A stretch of DNA of 64,000 nt from Dictyobacter vulcani (GCF_008974265.1 NZ_BKZW01000001.1:2790001-2854000); one strand, 5' to 3'; shown: positions 45,610 through 55,363, counted from the first letter of the stretch. Program-made: numbers and translations. Notes: generated from the sequence alone by a model not told the origin.

Positions 45610-46448
45610 CTAGTGTTTGACGCGGCTAGAGCGAATGGCATAGCTCGCGCCACCACTGATGAGCAGGGCAACCGCACCCACAAACCAGAGCAATGTGGAA
45701 TTGCTGGAGGTAGGAGCAGCTACGTTTGGATTGCTACCAGTCTGTGGCATGCCTGGTACACCTGGAACCGTCCCAACTACGAACTTCAAAGCAGGATCAC
45801 CTTTGTAGAGTCCAATGGCGAAGACGCTGTTGACGGTATTATCTTTCAACGTCGCGCTGACCGGCACGGTGGCGTTGGCCTGTGTGGCGGTCACATTGAA
45901 AGTGTAGGCGGCCGGTGGCACGGTCAGATAGTCACTGGCATTTTTGTAGGTCAGGCCAGTGATGACAGTGTTGCCACCTGTTGCAACATTGACCGGACCC
46001 GCATTGGGCGACAGGTGATAGACACGCACTTTGGTCATACCGCCTGACAACATATTGTCGTCGGCAAAAGCCTGCAGGCCGAAGCCTGTATCTTTGGTGC
46101 CAATGGCGGCCACGGTATATGGTACGCCAGCATTGACCGAGACGGTCTCGTTGATCACCGCGGCATCAGCCCCTTTACCGGCCGGAGCCACCTGGATCTT
46201 ATGGGCGCCAGCTGGTACCGAGACATAACCGGTGACGGTGCCGAAGGTGAAATTCGGTAGCAGCTTGTTGCCATCGACAAAGACATCGACGGTACCCGCC
46301 GCAGGAGAAGCGTGGACGACCCGTACAAAGGCGTTGTCCGCAGGCGCGGCAAAGGCGCTGGCGGAAGAGAAGATAAACAGCGCCATCATGCCTACCAGTA
46401 TGGCGATACGGCCCCCAGGATCGATACACTGCGTAATAAAGTTTTCAT
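45610..46448 (-). pseudogene. DUF4397-type surface protein with C-terminal MPQTG sorting signal, start region frameshifted
   Basis: From an in-frame ATG at 46389 the protein has 259 residues: two DUF4397-like beta domains (NAFVRVVHASPAAGTVDVFVDG and TKVRVYHLSPNAGPVNV), then MPQTG, a hydrophobic span TLLWFVGAVALLISGGASYAI and a basic tail. That is a sortase anchor. Its short N-terminus is only half a signal peptide. The missing half, MKTLLRSVSILG, starts at ATG 46448 and joins if one base is added to the run of five C at 46412-46416. It lies 16 bases before the sortase gene. The frameshift may be real, but an error is likely. Confidence 0.75.
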
Positions 46449-46838
46449 CAGTTTCTCGCTTTCCATAATTACAAAGTAAGACATAAGGATGACAGGCCAG
46501 GATGTTGCATGTACTGAATATGGACTGTCATCTGCGCGTCGGGTCAATGGATGGATGACATCTCAGAACAGGATCGTGTATAGGGTTCGTGTGACACGAA
46601 ATACATATATGCTATCGTTCGGAGGTAGTGATTACTCACAGCATATTTGTCTATTTCGTGTGAACATATTATTGACGACACTATCTCCCACATTCTGTAT
46701 AATTATGTAACCTTTTTAGTCAAAGTCATTGAAGTTGATAAATACAATGCTAAATATCCTTCTCCTCTAACATTTTTTTGCATCAAACGATGAGTTAGTA
46801 CAAGCAATTAAAAATTACTTTTATGTCAAAGGAAGACG
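46449..46838. other. divergent intergenic region
   Basis: 390 AT-rich bases between the surface-protein gene and the second sigma factor. AAAGGAAG at about 46828-46835 is the ribosome site for the sigma gene. No hairpin or riboswitch was recognised. Confidence 0.45.
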
Positions 46839-47384
46839 ATGCATCATATGCAACATGCACAATTTTCCACTCATGCATCACCGATTGCGCACCTGTTCAA
46901 GCAATATGCGCCGATTATTCTGGCTTTATTCTGGAAACGGGGCGTGCAGGTAGAGGATGCCGAAGATTTGCTGTTAGAGGTGTTCACCGCAGCGATCGAG
47001 AGTCCCAGACTATTAACCCTGCCGGAGAATGAACAGCTAGCCTGGTTGAAACGGGTGGCCCATAATAAGATGGTCGATCATTATCGCCGCCAATCGTATC
47101 GGCAGACAACAACCCTTGATGACAGTGCCCACCTGCTATTTGAGAGCGATGAGGTGGCGCCCGAATATGTGGCGATGCGCCAGGAAAGCCATGCCGAGTT
47201 GCGGTCCCATATTTCCAACCTGCCTACCGACCACCAGGAGATACTGCGGCTACGCTTCACCTATGGTATGTCCTCGAAAGAAATTGCCCAACTCTTACAT
47301 AAAAGCGATACCGCGGTGCGTGGCCTTCTCTGGCGAGCGGTTACTCTGTTACGTAATGTCTATCGTGAGAAACAGGGGAGGTAA
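46839..47384 (+). CDS. ECF-type sigma-70 factor, second copy
   Basis: 181 residues. Region 2 has FKQYAPIILALFWKRGVQVEDAEDLLLEVFTAAIES and LAWLKRVAHNKMVDHYRRQ. Region 4 has LRLRFTYGMSSKEIAQLLHKSDTAVRGLLWRAVTLLR. It is paralogous to the sigma factor at 20157, with the same EDAEDxLLxVFTAAxES block. ATG with AAAGGAAG upstream. The next gene starts four bases after its stop codon and encodes a membrane protein whose cytoplasmic N-terminus resembles that of the first pair, so a partner or anti-sigma relation is likely. Confidence 0.93.
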   Translation: MHHMQHAQFSTHASPIAHLFKQYAPIILALFWKRGVQVEDAEDLLLEVFTAAIESPRLLTLPENEQLAWLKRVAHNKMVDHYRRQSYRQTTTLDDSAHLLFESDEVAPEYVAMRQESHAELRSHISNLPTDHQEILRLRFTYGMSSKEIAQLLHKSDTAVRGLLWRAVTLLRNVYREKQGR

Positions 47385-47387
47385 GAC

Positions 47388-49070
47388 ATGAGACCGTACG
47401 ATGATAAGGTTACAGCCGACAATATCGAGCAGAAGATCGAGCAAGTATTCCAGGCTCATGGTCAGGCGCAACCTGGCGCTTCCCCGGATGAGCAGGTCTT
47501 ACAAGAGCTGTACCAGACACTCTATTATGGGGACGATGGTATTATGGATCGCGTGTGGCACCGTTTGGCGGAACGCTATCCGTTGCTGGAGGAGCAACCT
47601 GCTATGACTGATGCCAGAACCGTCGTTAAATTTCCGCAGCCGAGCACAGCCAATCCACCGCGACCAACCCCAAAACTGGCACCGCGCAAACCATGGCGGC
47701 GCAACCTGAGTATCCTATTAATAGTGGCCGCCTGTATCTTACTGATTGGCAGTAGCCTATTTATCTTTACCCAGTATCAGAAGCCCTTCCAACCAGCCAC
47801 GCCGCATCCGAAGAGTCCGTTGCAAATGTTTGATCGCCACGGCAAATTGCTCTATCAGGTGGAGAGCAATGATAAGGTGACACTGGGCACGACACCAGTG
47901 ACCCGAGACTTTATCAATTATTCGCTGAATGAACTTGCCAATGACCTGCACGTGCAGCAGACAGAGCTCGGCCGTATGGGACTCAACGTAACGACCACAC
48001 TGGACACGAATCTACAGATGCAGTCCTACCAGAAGGCGCAGCAGACGATTGTCACCGCCAAAAAGGAGCATAACATTGATGATGCTGCCACCGTCGTGCT
48101 GGATTATCACGATGGCTCGATCCGCGCACTCTATGGAAGCGTGAGCAATCAGGATCCTGAGTTCAACGCCGCCACGCAAAAGGGACGCCCGCCGGCTTCC
48201 ACCTTTAAACCCATCGACTATATCACCGCTTTTGAGCAAGGCATCAGTCCGGGCGAGGTCGTCAATGATGTCCACCAGATCTTTCCAATTAATGAAGGTA
48301 ATATTCAAGGCTATGCACCATACGATAACGATAGGAACGAGTTGGGGTTGATATCGTATCGCCATGCCCTGCAAACCAATCGTAATATCCCCGCCGTCGA
48401 GCTTGTAACCCGCACCGGGATCAATGCCCTGTCCAGGCAAGCACAGGCACTTGGCTTAGATGAAATAGCTAACGGTTATGCAATGTCTCTAGGCACTCAA
48501 GATCAAACGGTCTTGAATACGACGGTTGCCTATGGCACGATGGCGAATCAGGGCGTCCATGTGGCATCCCATACCATCGAACTGGTTAAGGGTGCTGATG
48601 GGCGTGTACTGTACCAGGCCAGCCAGGCAGGCAAACGAATTCTTAAGTCTGGCGTTGCCTTTATGATCACCGACATCTTGAGTGATCAACAGGCGCACAC
48701 ACAAAACTTTGAAGCCTGCAATCCAGTCATCCTTTATACTGCTTCGAGCCAGCAATGCCAGGCAGGCCAACCAGGAACGATCCGCCCGGCCGCCATCCAG
48801 ACTGGTGAGAGCGATATGGCCCGTGATAACTGGACCGTTGGTTATACTACAGACTATGTAGTAGGAGTATGGGCAGGGAATCAAAAATATGAACCTTTGC
48901 GCAATGTAGCGGCTACGGATGGTGCCGGGCAGATCTGGCACGACACGATGCAACTGGCCGAGCAAGGTCTTCCCATCAGGCAGTTTCCAGCCGCGCCCGC
49001 TGATGTAGTACAAAAAACCATGACCTATCAGGGTCTCACCACCACCGATTGGTACCTTAAAGATCATTAA
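47388..49070 (+). CDS. membrane-anchored transpeptidase-like protein, probable sensor partner of the ECF factor
   Basis: 560 residues. Cytoplasmic residues 1-104 contain LQELYQTLYYGDDGIMDRVWHRL, like the first sigma partner. One membrane span lies at about 106-127. The outer part matches class A penicillin-binding proteins from the linker onwards (SLNELANDLHVQQTELGRMGLNVTTTLDTNLQ), but the glycosyltransferase (GT51) domain is absent. The active serine motif is kept (S271-TF-K274 in PPASTFKPIDY). The second motif SxN reads N331-R-N333, and KTG reads Q471-T-G473. Peptide cross-linking is therefore doubtful, while serine acylation is conceivable. Best guess: a cell-wall fragment or beta-lactam sensor. 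Confidence 0.85.
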   Translation: MRPYDDKVTADNIEQKIEQVFQAHGQAQPGASPDEQVLQELYQTLYYGDDGIMDRVWHRLAERYPLLEEQPAMTDARTVVKFPQPSTANPPRPTPKLAPRKPWRRNLSILLIVAACILLIGSSLFIFTQYQKPFQPATPHPKSPLQMFDRHGKLLYQVESNDKVTLGTTPVTRDFINYSLNELANDLHVQQTELGRMGLNVTTTLDTNLQMQSYQKAQQTIVTAKKEHNIDDAATVVLDYHDGSIRALYGSVSNQDPEFNAATQKGRPPASTFKPIDYITAFEQGISPGEVVNDVHQIFPINEGNIQGYAPYDNDRNELGLISYRHALQTNRNIPAVELVTRTGINALSRQAQALGLDEIANGYAMSLGTQDQTVLNTTVAYGTMANQGVHVASHTIELVKGADGRVLYQASQAGKRILKSGVAFMITDILSDQQAHTQNFEACNPVILYTASSQQCQAGQPGTIRPAAIQTGESDMARDNWTVGYTTDYVVGVWAGNQKYEPLRNVAATDGAGQIWHDTMQLAEQGLPIRQFPAAPADVVQKTMTYQGLTTTDWYLKDH

Positions 49071-49164
49071 AATTCCGGCGTACTGGCATAAAAAAATGCT
49101 CCGTGCGACGTTGCCATGGGAGCAATGCGGGGCGGGAGCGTTTTGTCGATGCTTCTATTTACTG

Positions 49165-50316
49165 TTATACGGCTTGATGTGTCAGGATTCGGGTTGGCTG
49201 TGGGAAGTTGCGGGTTTCGGCCACGATGTAATCTACCAGGGCACGGAAATCTCCGGTGCGTTGGTAGACTGCGTGCTGGCGTTGGGCGCCGTTTCCTTCG
49301 TTCAGGATACGCTGAACGTTGTTCGCGACCTGCGGCCAATCTCCTTCAACTTCTAGGGCCGGGCGGATGAATTCAAGCATATTGTTGATACACTCGCGGG
49401 CCGGCATACTCCGTCGGGCCTGGATATCGATCAAGCGTTCACTCAGACCATAGCGTGCGGCGCGCCAGTGCATCACACGAAGTTGATCGGTGGTGAAATC
49501 AGGGCACGGCATCTTGCGCATGATGCGGTCATAGCAGGTGTGGACCAGCCCACGAATCAGGCCCGCCATCATGACAGCCTCTTCCAGCGTCATCGCGACA
49601 TCCATCACACGAAACTCAAGGGTCGGGAAGCGTTCAGATGGACGTAAATCCCAATAGATTTTGGTCGCATCATCAATGCTTTCCGTCTCAATCATATTGT
49701 CGATGGTCTGCCGATAATCAGCATAGGAGGTAAACGGCGGCGGCGGACCCGCCAGCGGAACCGTCCACCAGAGTCCGGTGCGATAATCCTGATAGCCGGT
49801 GTCCGCACCCAACCAGAAAGGAGAATTCGCGGTTAAAGCAATAATGGGTGAGAGCCAGACGCGGGCATGATTCAGGATCTGGATGGCAATCTCAGGATCT
49901 GGCACGCCAATGTGCACATGGCAACCAAAAATGACTTGCTCACGTATCATCTGCTGATACGTCTCAATCAGCGAGATATAGCGCTCCTTCGGGGTTACCG
50001 TTTGTTCGCTCCACTGCGAAAACGGATGCGTCCCGGCGGCAGCGATCTGTTTATCTACATGATCAGCAGCAGCGATTACCCCTCCACGTAAGCGGATTAA
50101 CTCTCCCTGTACTTCCGCCAACGAGTGGCAGATCGGGGTTGCGATCTCGATTTGGGATAGAATCATCTCATGCTGGACATTGTCGCCCAGCGTTTTTTGT
50201 GCTTCGGGCAGAATCAGCTGGGTTGACTGACTCAGCTCACGTGTCTCGGGATCAATTACCTGATATTCTTCTTCAACACCGATAGTAAAACTATGAGCTT
50301 GCAGGGACATAGACAA
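49165..50316 (-). CDS. YbdK-type carboxylate-amine ligase (glutamate-cysteine ligase 2 family)
   Basis: 383 residues of the GCS2 fold. FTIGVEEEYQVIDPETREL opens the protein (metal/ATP Glu residues). EIATPICHSLAEV, FGCHVHIGVPDP, and PTLEFRVMDVAMTLEEAVMMAGLIRGLV are family blocks. Such enzymes ligate a carboxylate and an amine using ATP. True glutathione synthesis is not implied; some members make other gamma-glutamyl compounds. A ribosome site CAAGGAGG lies upstream of the ATG at 50316. It converges with the PBP-like gene. Confidence 0.9.
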   Translation of the reverse strand: MSMSLQAHSFTIGVEEEYQVIDPETRELSQSTQLILPEAQKTLGDNVQHEMILSQIEIATPICHSLAEVQGELIRLRGGVIAAADHVDKQIAAAGTHPFSQWSEQTVTPKERYISLIETYQQMIREQVIFGCHVHIGVPDPEIAIQILNHARVWLSPIIALTANSPFWLGADTGYQDYRTGLWWTVPLAGPPPPFTSYADYRQTIDNMIETESIDDATKIYWDLRPSERFPTLEFRVMDVAMTLEEAVMMAGLIRGLVHTCYDRIMRKMPCPDFTTDQLRVMHWRAARYGLSERLIDIQARRSMPARECINNMLEFIRPALEVEGDWPQVANNVQRILNEGNGAQRQHAVYQRTGDFRALVDYIVAETRNFPQPTRILTHQAV

Positions 50317-50770
50317 CGCCTCCTTGCAACTGTTAACAGTTGGAACTTGTTACATACAATACGCCGCCCCGCGCTATAAGTATACAGTATAAAGATGAGC
50401 ACGGGCACGTTCTTTGTGCTCTCACTGGCGTTCTCCACCCAATCTAACAAACTTTTCTGTCTGCTCAGATGCAGTATGAGTGGCACATGTATTGTTGGAT
50501 AAACCAAAAGTCATTGCTTTGAATCTTTTTATTGACATGTTTCATTGTTGACTTTATGCTTAATAAAGCATACATGTGTCGCAACTATTGCTATATTCTA
50601 TCTATAAACTTTAAATTAATGAAATCTATCTTGCACCAGACGCATAGTATGCATGTTCGCTTTTGTAGGAATGGCTTTATGATGAATACATTTCTGCAAA
50701 ATTATATGTAATTTTTGTTTTTTTCTAGGCCTCCCGCTGGAGATCAATGGTTCACTGAACCAGGTGAAAA
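50317..50770. other. divergent intergenic region
   Basis: 454 AT-rich bases between a minus-strand ligase and a plus-strand surface protein. A perfect palindrome AACTGTTAACAGTT lies near 50329-50342 close to the ligase start. No gene was recognised. Confidence 0.45.
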
Positions 50771-53323
50771 ATGTATAAGAATGCAATGCATGATGAGCAA
50801 GCCACGATCCCTACCGAGCCACGCACCAAAACTCCCCGCCGCCGTGGTAAGATCCTGGTCTCTTCCTTCCTGGCCCTTGTCGTACTGGCTGGTGCCGCGT
50901 TTTCTGCCAGTCTGCTAATCGCACAACACACCCCTTCTAAGGCCGCTTCAGTTTCTGGATTGAATGGTGATATTGCGACCATTCAAAAAGAGGTGCAGCA
51001 GCATCGGCGCACCATTGCGCCAGGCTCGGGCAGCTTTAAGGCAAATGCTGTTGCAGCCGCAGCCAATGTGCCGTCATTCAACAGTGTTGGTATCAGTACA
51101 GCTAAAAATACTCTGGCCGCGGACTTTGATGGTGCTGGTTATAGCTACTCCTATAGTGCGTTGATTGAAAGCGACCTTGAGCCAAACATTCCTTTTGCTT
51201 ATGATGGCTTACAATTCAACTGGCCAAACATTAACCATGTCAACTATCCTAACCTGACCGATAACTGGCAGACCATGGGACAAAATCTACCGCTGTCAGG
51301 GACCGGAGCACATAAAGTTGGCTTTATCGGCTCGGCAACACATGGTGCGGCGTCTGGTTCGGTGCTTGTGCTCTATAGCGATGGTACACAACAGGTTCTA
51401 CCACTGGGCTTTAGCGATTGGACTCTGGGTGGTGGTACACAGTCCCCATCCTATGGCAATAAAATTATTTCTGCCCAGACCCGACGTGATACCAGAAGCG
51501 GTGAGCAAAACGTCAAAACCTATCTTTTCTATGCTTCGATCACGCTCGATGCCAATAAAACTCCTGTCACTGCGGTATTGCCAACTTTGACTGGCAGCGC
51601 GCAGATGCACATTTTTAGCTATAGCAATAATGTTGCTCCTGCCAATGCTTATAACAATACCGGTATGAGTGACGATGCCTACACCACCCCGGGCAATTTT
51701 GATGGCGCCGGATACAGCTATTCCAGTGGCGCAATCGGTTGGGGCATAGGTTATACCGTGCTGTATAATCAGAATCTCGCCGGCGATTATGGTATGCGCT
51801 TCCTATGGCCAGATGTGTTGCCAGGTAGCCCTGATAACTATCAGGCGAATGGTCAGACAATCGCAGTCACATCCGTGGCCGGAGCCACGAAATTAGGCTT
51901 TGTAGGCGCCGCTACCGGTGGTCCTTCTTATGGTAGCGCAACCATCAATTATAGCGACGGTTCGCAGCAGCAGTTCACGCTGGGCTTTAGCGACTGGACC
52001 CTCAACGGGTATACACAGGCTCCTTCTTTTAACAATCGCTACTTTGAGGGCATGACCTATCGTAATACCCGCAGTGGCCAGCAAAAGGTCAATGCGTTCC
52101 TGTTCTATGCTGATGTAAATCTGCAGGCAGGAAAGACCGTGAGCAGCGTCACGCTGCCAGCCTCTACCAATCAAGGGAAGATCCACGTCTACTCGATCGC
52201 GACCGGGGTCGCGGGCTTCTATGATAGCGTGGGTGTCTCGAGCGATCAGGGTTCTCTGTTCGGCAATTTTGATGGTGGCTACCACAGCTATTCCGCCGAG
52301 GCTCTGAATAATGCGCACGTCTTTTTCAGTTCCGCAGGTAATCTGGCTCCATATCGCGTGAATGGCATGAATTTCTACCTCCAGACATCCAATGGAGTCT
52401 TCCCGGATAACTGGTTGGCCAATGGACAACCAATCGGGGTGACTGCGGTGGCTGGTGCGAGCACACTGGGCTTTATCGGATCCTCGGTGAATGGTGGCTC
52501 AACTGGTAACGGCTTGATTACCTATACCGATGGCTCAACCCAGGCATATACGCTGGGCTTTAGCGATTGGTGCGCTGCGGCCCCGCAGTACAACAATACG
52601 GTGGCAGCCAGCATGCCGTACCGTAACGGTGCGTATGGTCAGCAGTCGATTAAGAACAATCTGTACTATGCTGAAGTCCCGATCCAGGTGAACAAGACGA
52701 TTGCTAGTGTGCAATTGCCCACCACCACCGGTGGCCTGATGCATATCTTCGCCGTGGGTGAGCGCGTCGGCAATTATAACAACATCGGTATCAGTAATGA
52801 TAATGCCACCAAACTGGCTAACTTTGATGGCGGCGGTTATAGCTACTCCGAGATTGCTTTGCAGAACTATGGGATTGTTGCCACTGGAACCTATACCCAT
52901 GATGGTTTCGACTTCAAGTTTGGCACCAACGAGGGTTACTCGACCTTCTCTGGCTCACCAAACAATTATGCTGCTGTCGGTCAGGGTATCGAGACGGTTC
53001 CTACCGCTGGACGCACCAGTGTCGGCTTTATCCTTTCTGCCACGGGCGGTGGCACTTCGGGAACTGCCACCATCGTCTATACAGATGGGACCACCCAGAA
53101 TATCACCTTAGGTTCAGCCGACTGGTGTAATAACGCCACGGCTGCTCAGTATAATGTTTCTGTGGCTGCGACCTTGAGTTATCGCAATACTCCTACTGGT
53201 CAACAGACCAAAACCAACTATCTCTACTACTCCAATTTCGCACTGGATTCCGCGAAAACTGTCGCGAAAATTGTGTTGCCGAACGCCAGTCAGCTACACG
53301 TTTTCTCGATCGCCTACAAATAA
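50771..53323 (+). CDS. surface protein with four copies of a carbohydrate-associated beta domain
   Basis: 850 residues. A signal anchor lies at about residues 29-52 after a basic N-terminus (PRRRGK), probably uncleaved. Four repeats of about 185-190 residues follow. Each begins with FDGxGYSYS (about residues 117, 309, 498 and 683), has a GxxTLGFIGSAT-like strand, a YSDGTQQ...LGFSDW block and an LYYAxIxL-AGKT-VTLP ending in an IHVFS-type strand. This domain is known as an unnamed module fused to secreted glycosidases and lipases, but no catalytic domain is present here. Adhesion or glycan binding is inferred. Confidence 0.8.
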   Translation: MYKNAMHDEQATIPTEPRTKTPRRRGKILVSSFLALVVLAGAAFSASLLIAQHTPSKAASVSGLNGDIATIQKEVQQHRRTIAPGSGSFKANAVAAAANVPSFNSVGISTAKNTLAADFDGAGYSYSYSALIESDLEPNIPFAYDGLQFNWPNINHVNYPNLTDNWQTMGQNLPLSGTGAHKVGFIGSATHGAASGSVLVLYSDGTQQVLPLGFSDWTLGGGTQSPSYGNKIISAQTRRDTRSGEQNVKTYLFYASITLDANKTPVTAVLPTLTGSAQMHIFSYSNNVAPANAYNNTGMSDDAYTTPGNFDGAGYSYSSGAIGWGIGYTVLYNQNLAGDYGMRFLWPDVLPGSPDNYQANGQTIAVTSVAGATKLGFVGAATGGPSYGSATINYSDGSQQQFTLGFSDWTLNGYTQAPSFNNRYFEGMTYRNTRSGQQKVNAFLFYADVNLQAGKTVSSVTLPASTNQGKIHVYSIATGVAGFYDSVGVSSDQGSLFGNFDGGYHSYSAEALNNAHVFFSSAGNLAPYRVNGMNFYLQTSNGVFPDNWLANGQPIGVTAVAGASTLGFIGSSVNGGSTGNGLITYTDGSTQAYTLGFSDWCAAAPQYNNTVAASMPYRNGAYGQQSIKNNLYYAEVPIQVNKTIASVQLPTTTGGLMHIFAVGERVGNYNNIGISNDNATKLANFDGGGYSYSEIALQNYGIVATGTYTHDGFDFKFGTNEGYSTFSGSPNNYAAVGQGIETVPTAGRTSVGFILSATGGGTSGTATIVYTDGTTQNITLGSADWCNNATAAQYNVSVAATLSYRNTPTGQQTKTNYLYYSNFALDSAKTVAKIVLPNASQLHVFSIAYK

Positions 53324-53344
53324 ATCCCGCTCCGCTGAGCATTT

Positions 53345-53378
53345 GGGACCACCTTGTAACAAAGGTGGTCCCTTTTTT
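53345..53378 (+). terminator. rho-independent terminator
   Basis: GGGACCACCTT and AAGGTGGTCCC with a six-base loop, followed by T6, just after the repeat-protein stop codon. Confidence 0.93.
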
Positions 53379-53561
53379 ATGGGTTTAAGTGTATCGCCTG
53401 AGTGATAGCGAGCCCGGCATGCGGCCACGGCCACCGCTCACAGGTAGCACCTGGCAATATGGTAGTATGTATAAGAGCAATGACGGAAGTGTCACTTCTG
53501 CCTGTTGAGTATACTTGTATCAGGTTGTGTTTTTATGGTACGTGAAGGGAAGGAAGATGAG

Positions 53562-54473
53562 ATGCAAGAAACGATTGCACTGGAAAAATGGCCCGCCCTG
53601 CCATTTGAATCCTGGCGGGACACCTGTGAGACGCTGCATATGTGGGCCCAGATCGTGGGCAAGGTGCGCCTGACACTCAGTCCGACGGTCAACCATTGGT
53701 GGCAGGTGCCCATGTATCTAACGGCCCGTGGGCTGACCACCTCGCCCATTCCATATCCTGGTGGCATCTTTGAGATTACCTTTGATTTTATCCAGCATAA
53801 GCTGCTGATCGAGACCAGCCTGGGCGAGAAGAAGATCCTGCCCCTGGCTCCCCGCAGCGTGGCCAGCTTTTATTATGAGCTGTTGACCACACTCAGAGCA
53901 TTAGGCATCCAGGTAGAGATCAATTCCCTGCCCAACGAGATCAAGGATCCGATCCCCTTTGAGCGCGATGATATTCATGCCGCCTACGATCCCATCATGG
54001 TCCAGAACTTCTGGCATATCCTGCTGCGCACAGACACCATCCTCAAGCAGTTTCGCGGCCGCTTTATTGGCAAGAGTAGTCCCGTCCACTTCTTCTGGGG
54101 CAGCTTTGACCTGGCCCTGACGCGCTTCTCCGGTCGTAGAGCACCTGAACGCCCGGGGGCCGACCGCATTACGCGTGAAGCCTATTCACATGAAGTGATC
54201 AGCTTCGGCTTCTGGCCCGGCAATGCTGACTTCCCCCAGCCTGCCTTCTACGCCTATGCCGCGCCAGAACCACCAGGGCTGGGCAGTGTCGCCATCCAGC
54301 CGGACAAAGCCTTCCACAACGCCGAGCTGGCCGAATTCTTCTACCTCTACGACGATATGCGCCAGGCCGCCGCGCCCGAGCAATCCCTGCTGGACTTCTT
54401 CCAGAGCACCTATCAGTCCGCCGCCGACCTGGCCCACTGGGATCGCGCCAACCTGGAACGAATGTATAAATAA
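53562..54473 (+). CDS. DUF5996 family protein
   Basis: 303 residues from the ATG at 53562 (GGAAGG upstream). Other in-frame starts at 53505 and 53535 add a doubtful N-terminus. Conserved family blocks are LPFESWRDTCETLHMWAQIVGKVRL, HWWQVPMYLTARGLTTSPIPY and VHFFWGSFDLALTRFSGRRAP. There are many Trp and His residues but no known catalytic motif. No signal peptide, so cytoplasmic. Function of DUF5996 unknown. The gene ends four bases before a long inverted repeat. Confidence 0.9.
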   Translation: MQETIALEKWPALPFESWRDTCETLHMWAQIVGKVRLTLSPTVNHWWQVPMYLTARGLTTSPIPYPGGIFEITFDFIQHKLLIETSLGEKKILPLAPRSVASFYYELLTTLRALGIQVEINSLPNEIKDPIPFERDDIHAAYDPIMVQNFWHILLRTDTILKQFRGRFIGKSSPVHFFWGSFDLALTRFSGRRAPERPGADRITREAYSHEVISFGFWPGNADFPQPAFYAYAAPEPPGLGSVAIQPDKAFHNAELAEFFYLYDDMRQAAAPEQSLLDFFQSTYQSAADLAHWDRANLERMYK

Positions 54474-54477
54474 ATAT

Positions 54478-54568
54478 GACATGTAGATTCGACCCTTGCG
54501 GCCGATTGTCTCACTCCACTTCTGGTGCGGGCCGAGACAATTGAGGGCAAGGGTCGAACCTACATGTC
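54478..54568. repeat. 91-bp long hairpin made from two opposed family B repeats
   Basis: GACATGTAGATTCGACCCTTGC-type left arm (54478-54499) pairs with 54547-54568 over 22 bases with one mismatch. Inside, ATTGTCTC pairs with GAGACAAT. It separates converging genes and likely ends both transcripts. The right arm contains the stop codon and last codons of the minus-strand membrane protein. Confidence 0.8.
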
Positions 54569-55099
54569 GCGTTGTGTGATGTGTTGCCTGACAGGAGTCC
54601 TGACGGCTGCCCGCTGTAATCTATGCACTTCATAAAGCGCGATAAGGCTACCAACGATGCAGAGCCAAAAACCGCCATACATAACCCCAATACCAGGACC
54701 GGCAGTATGGGTCTCTATTCCATGGCCAGGGAAATGTAAGCCCACGACCAGTGAGGACATGAACCAGTGTTCGAGGAGACCGAGGATCGTGAAGCCCAGG
54801 CTGAAGAAGAGCCAGGTTGGCTTGCCATGGCCGCGAACGAGCGCTGATGAGATCCACAGCGGCACAAGGATCGAGAGCAAAAATGAAACTATGGCCAGAT
54901 ACATAAAAAAGTTAACTGGAGCGCCACCAGTTATTGTGTCAGCGAGCATATTCCAATATGAATGACTAGAAAACGTTGGCGGATCCGGAGGAAAGGCGAT
55001 AGAGGCCATGGTAACTGGTAGGAAGAAGCCAATGATAACCAGTACGGACCCCAACAGGGCAGGCGAAATTGCCAGTTGTAGGCGAGACACGTGAGACAT
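54560..55099 (-). CDS. hypothetical four-span membrane protein
   Basis: 179 residues from the ATG at 55099, six bases after AAAGGAG. The ATG at 55132 would add 11 residues without a ribosome site. Four hydrophobic segments (about residues 9-30, 61-83, 94-116 and 134-155) with a proline-rich outer loop (PPDPPTFSSHSYW). The final residues are encoded within the family B hairpin. No family recognised. Confidence 0.65.
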   Translation of the reverse strand: MSHVSRLQLAISPALLGSVLVIIGFFLPVTMASIAFPPDPPTFSSHSYWNMLADTITGGAPVNFFMYLAIVSFLLSILVPLWISSALVRGHGKPTWLFFSLGFTILGLLEHWFMSSLVVGLHFPGHGIETHTAGPGIGVMYGGFWLCIVGSLIALYEVHRLQRAAVRTPVRQHITQRDM

Positions 55100-55330
55100 G
55101 CACAACTCCTTTAGTCGGTAGTACAGAGGCAAGCATAAAATAAACTACGCTAGAAGTAATGGCTAATCTTACGTGGATTTAAAAGCTTAAGCTTTGGGTG
55201 GATTCAGGCCAGTAGAAAGGGGGAAGTTTCCAGAGAGTATTTTCGTGGGGGATGGTGGAGGTATGTTGACGAGTGGGGAGGTGAGTAGGGACGGGGTGAC
55301 CGAGATCTGACTGGCTTCGCTCGTGGGGGG

Positions 55331-55363
55331 ACGTTCGCAGTCACCAGGACTGCCGCTACGGGG
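55331..55363. repeat. family A short palindromic repeat
   Basis: ACGTTCGCAGTCACCAGGACTGCCGCTACGGGG-type unit; GCAGTC and GACTGC pair. Confidence 0.6.
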
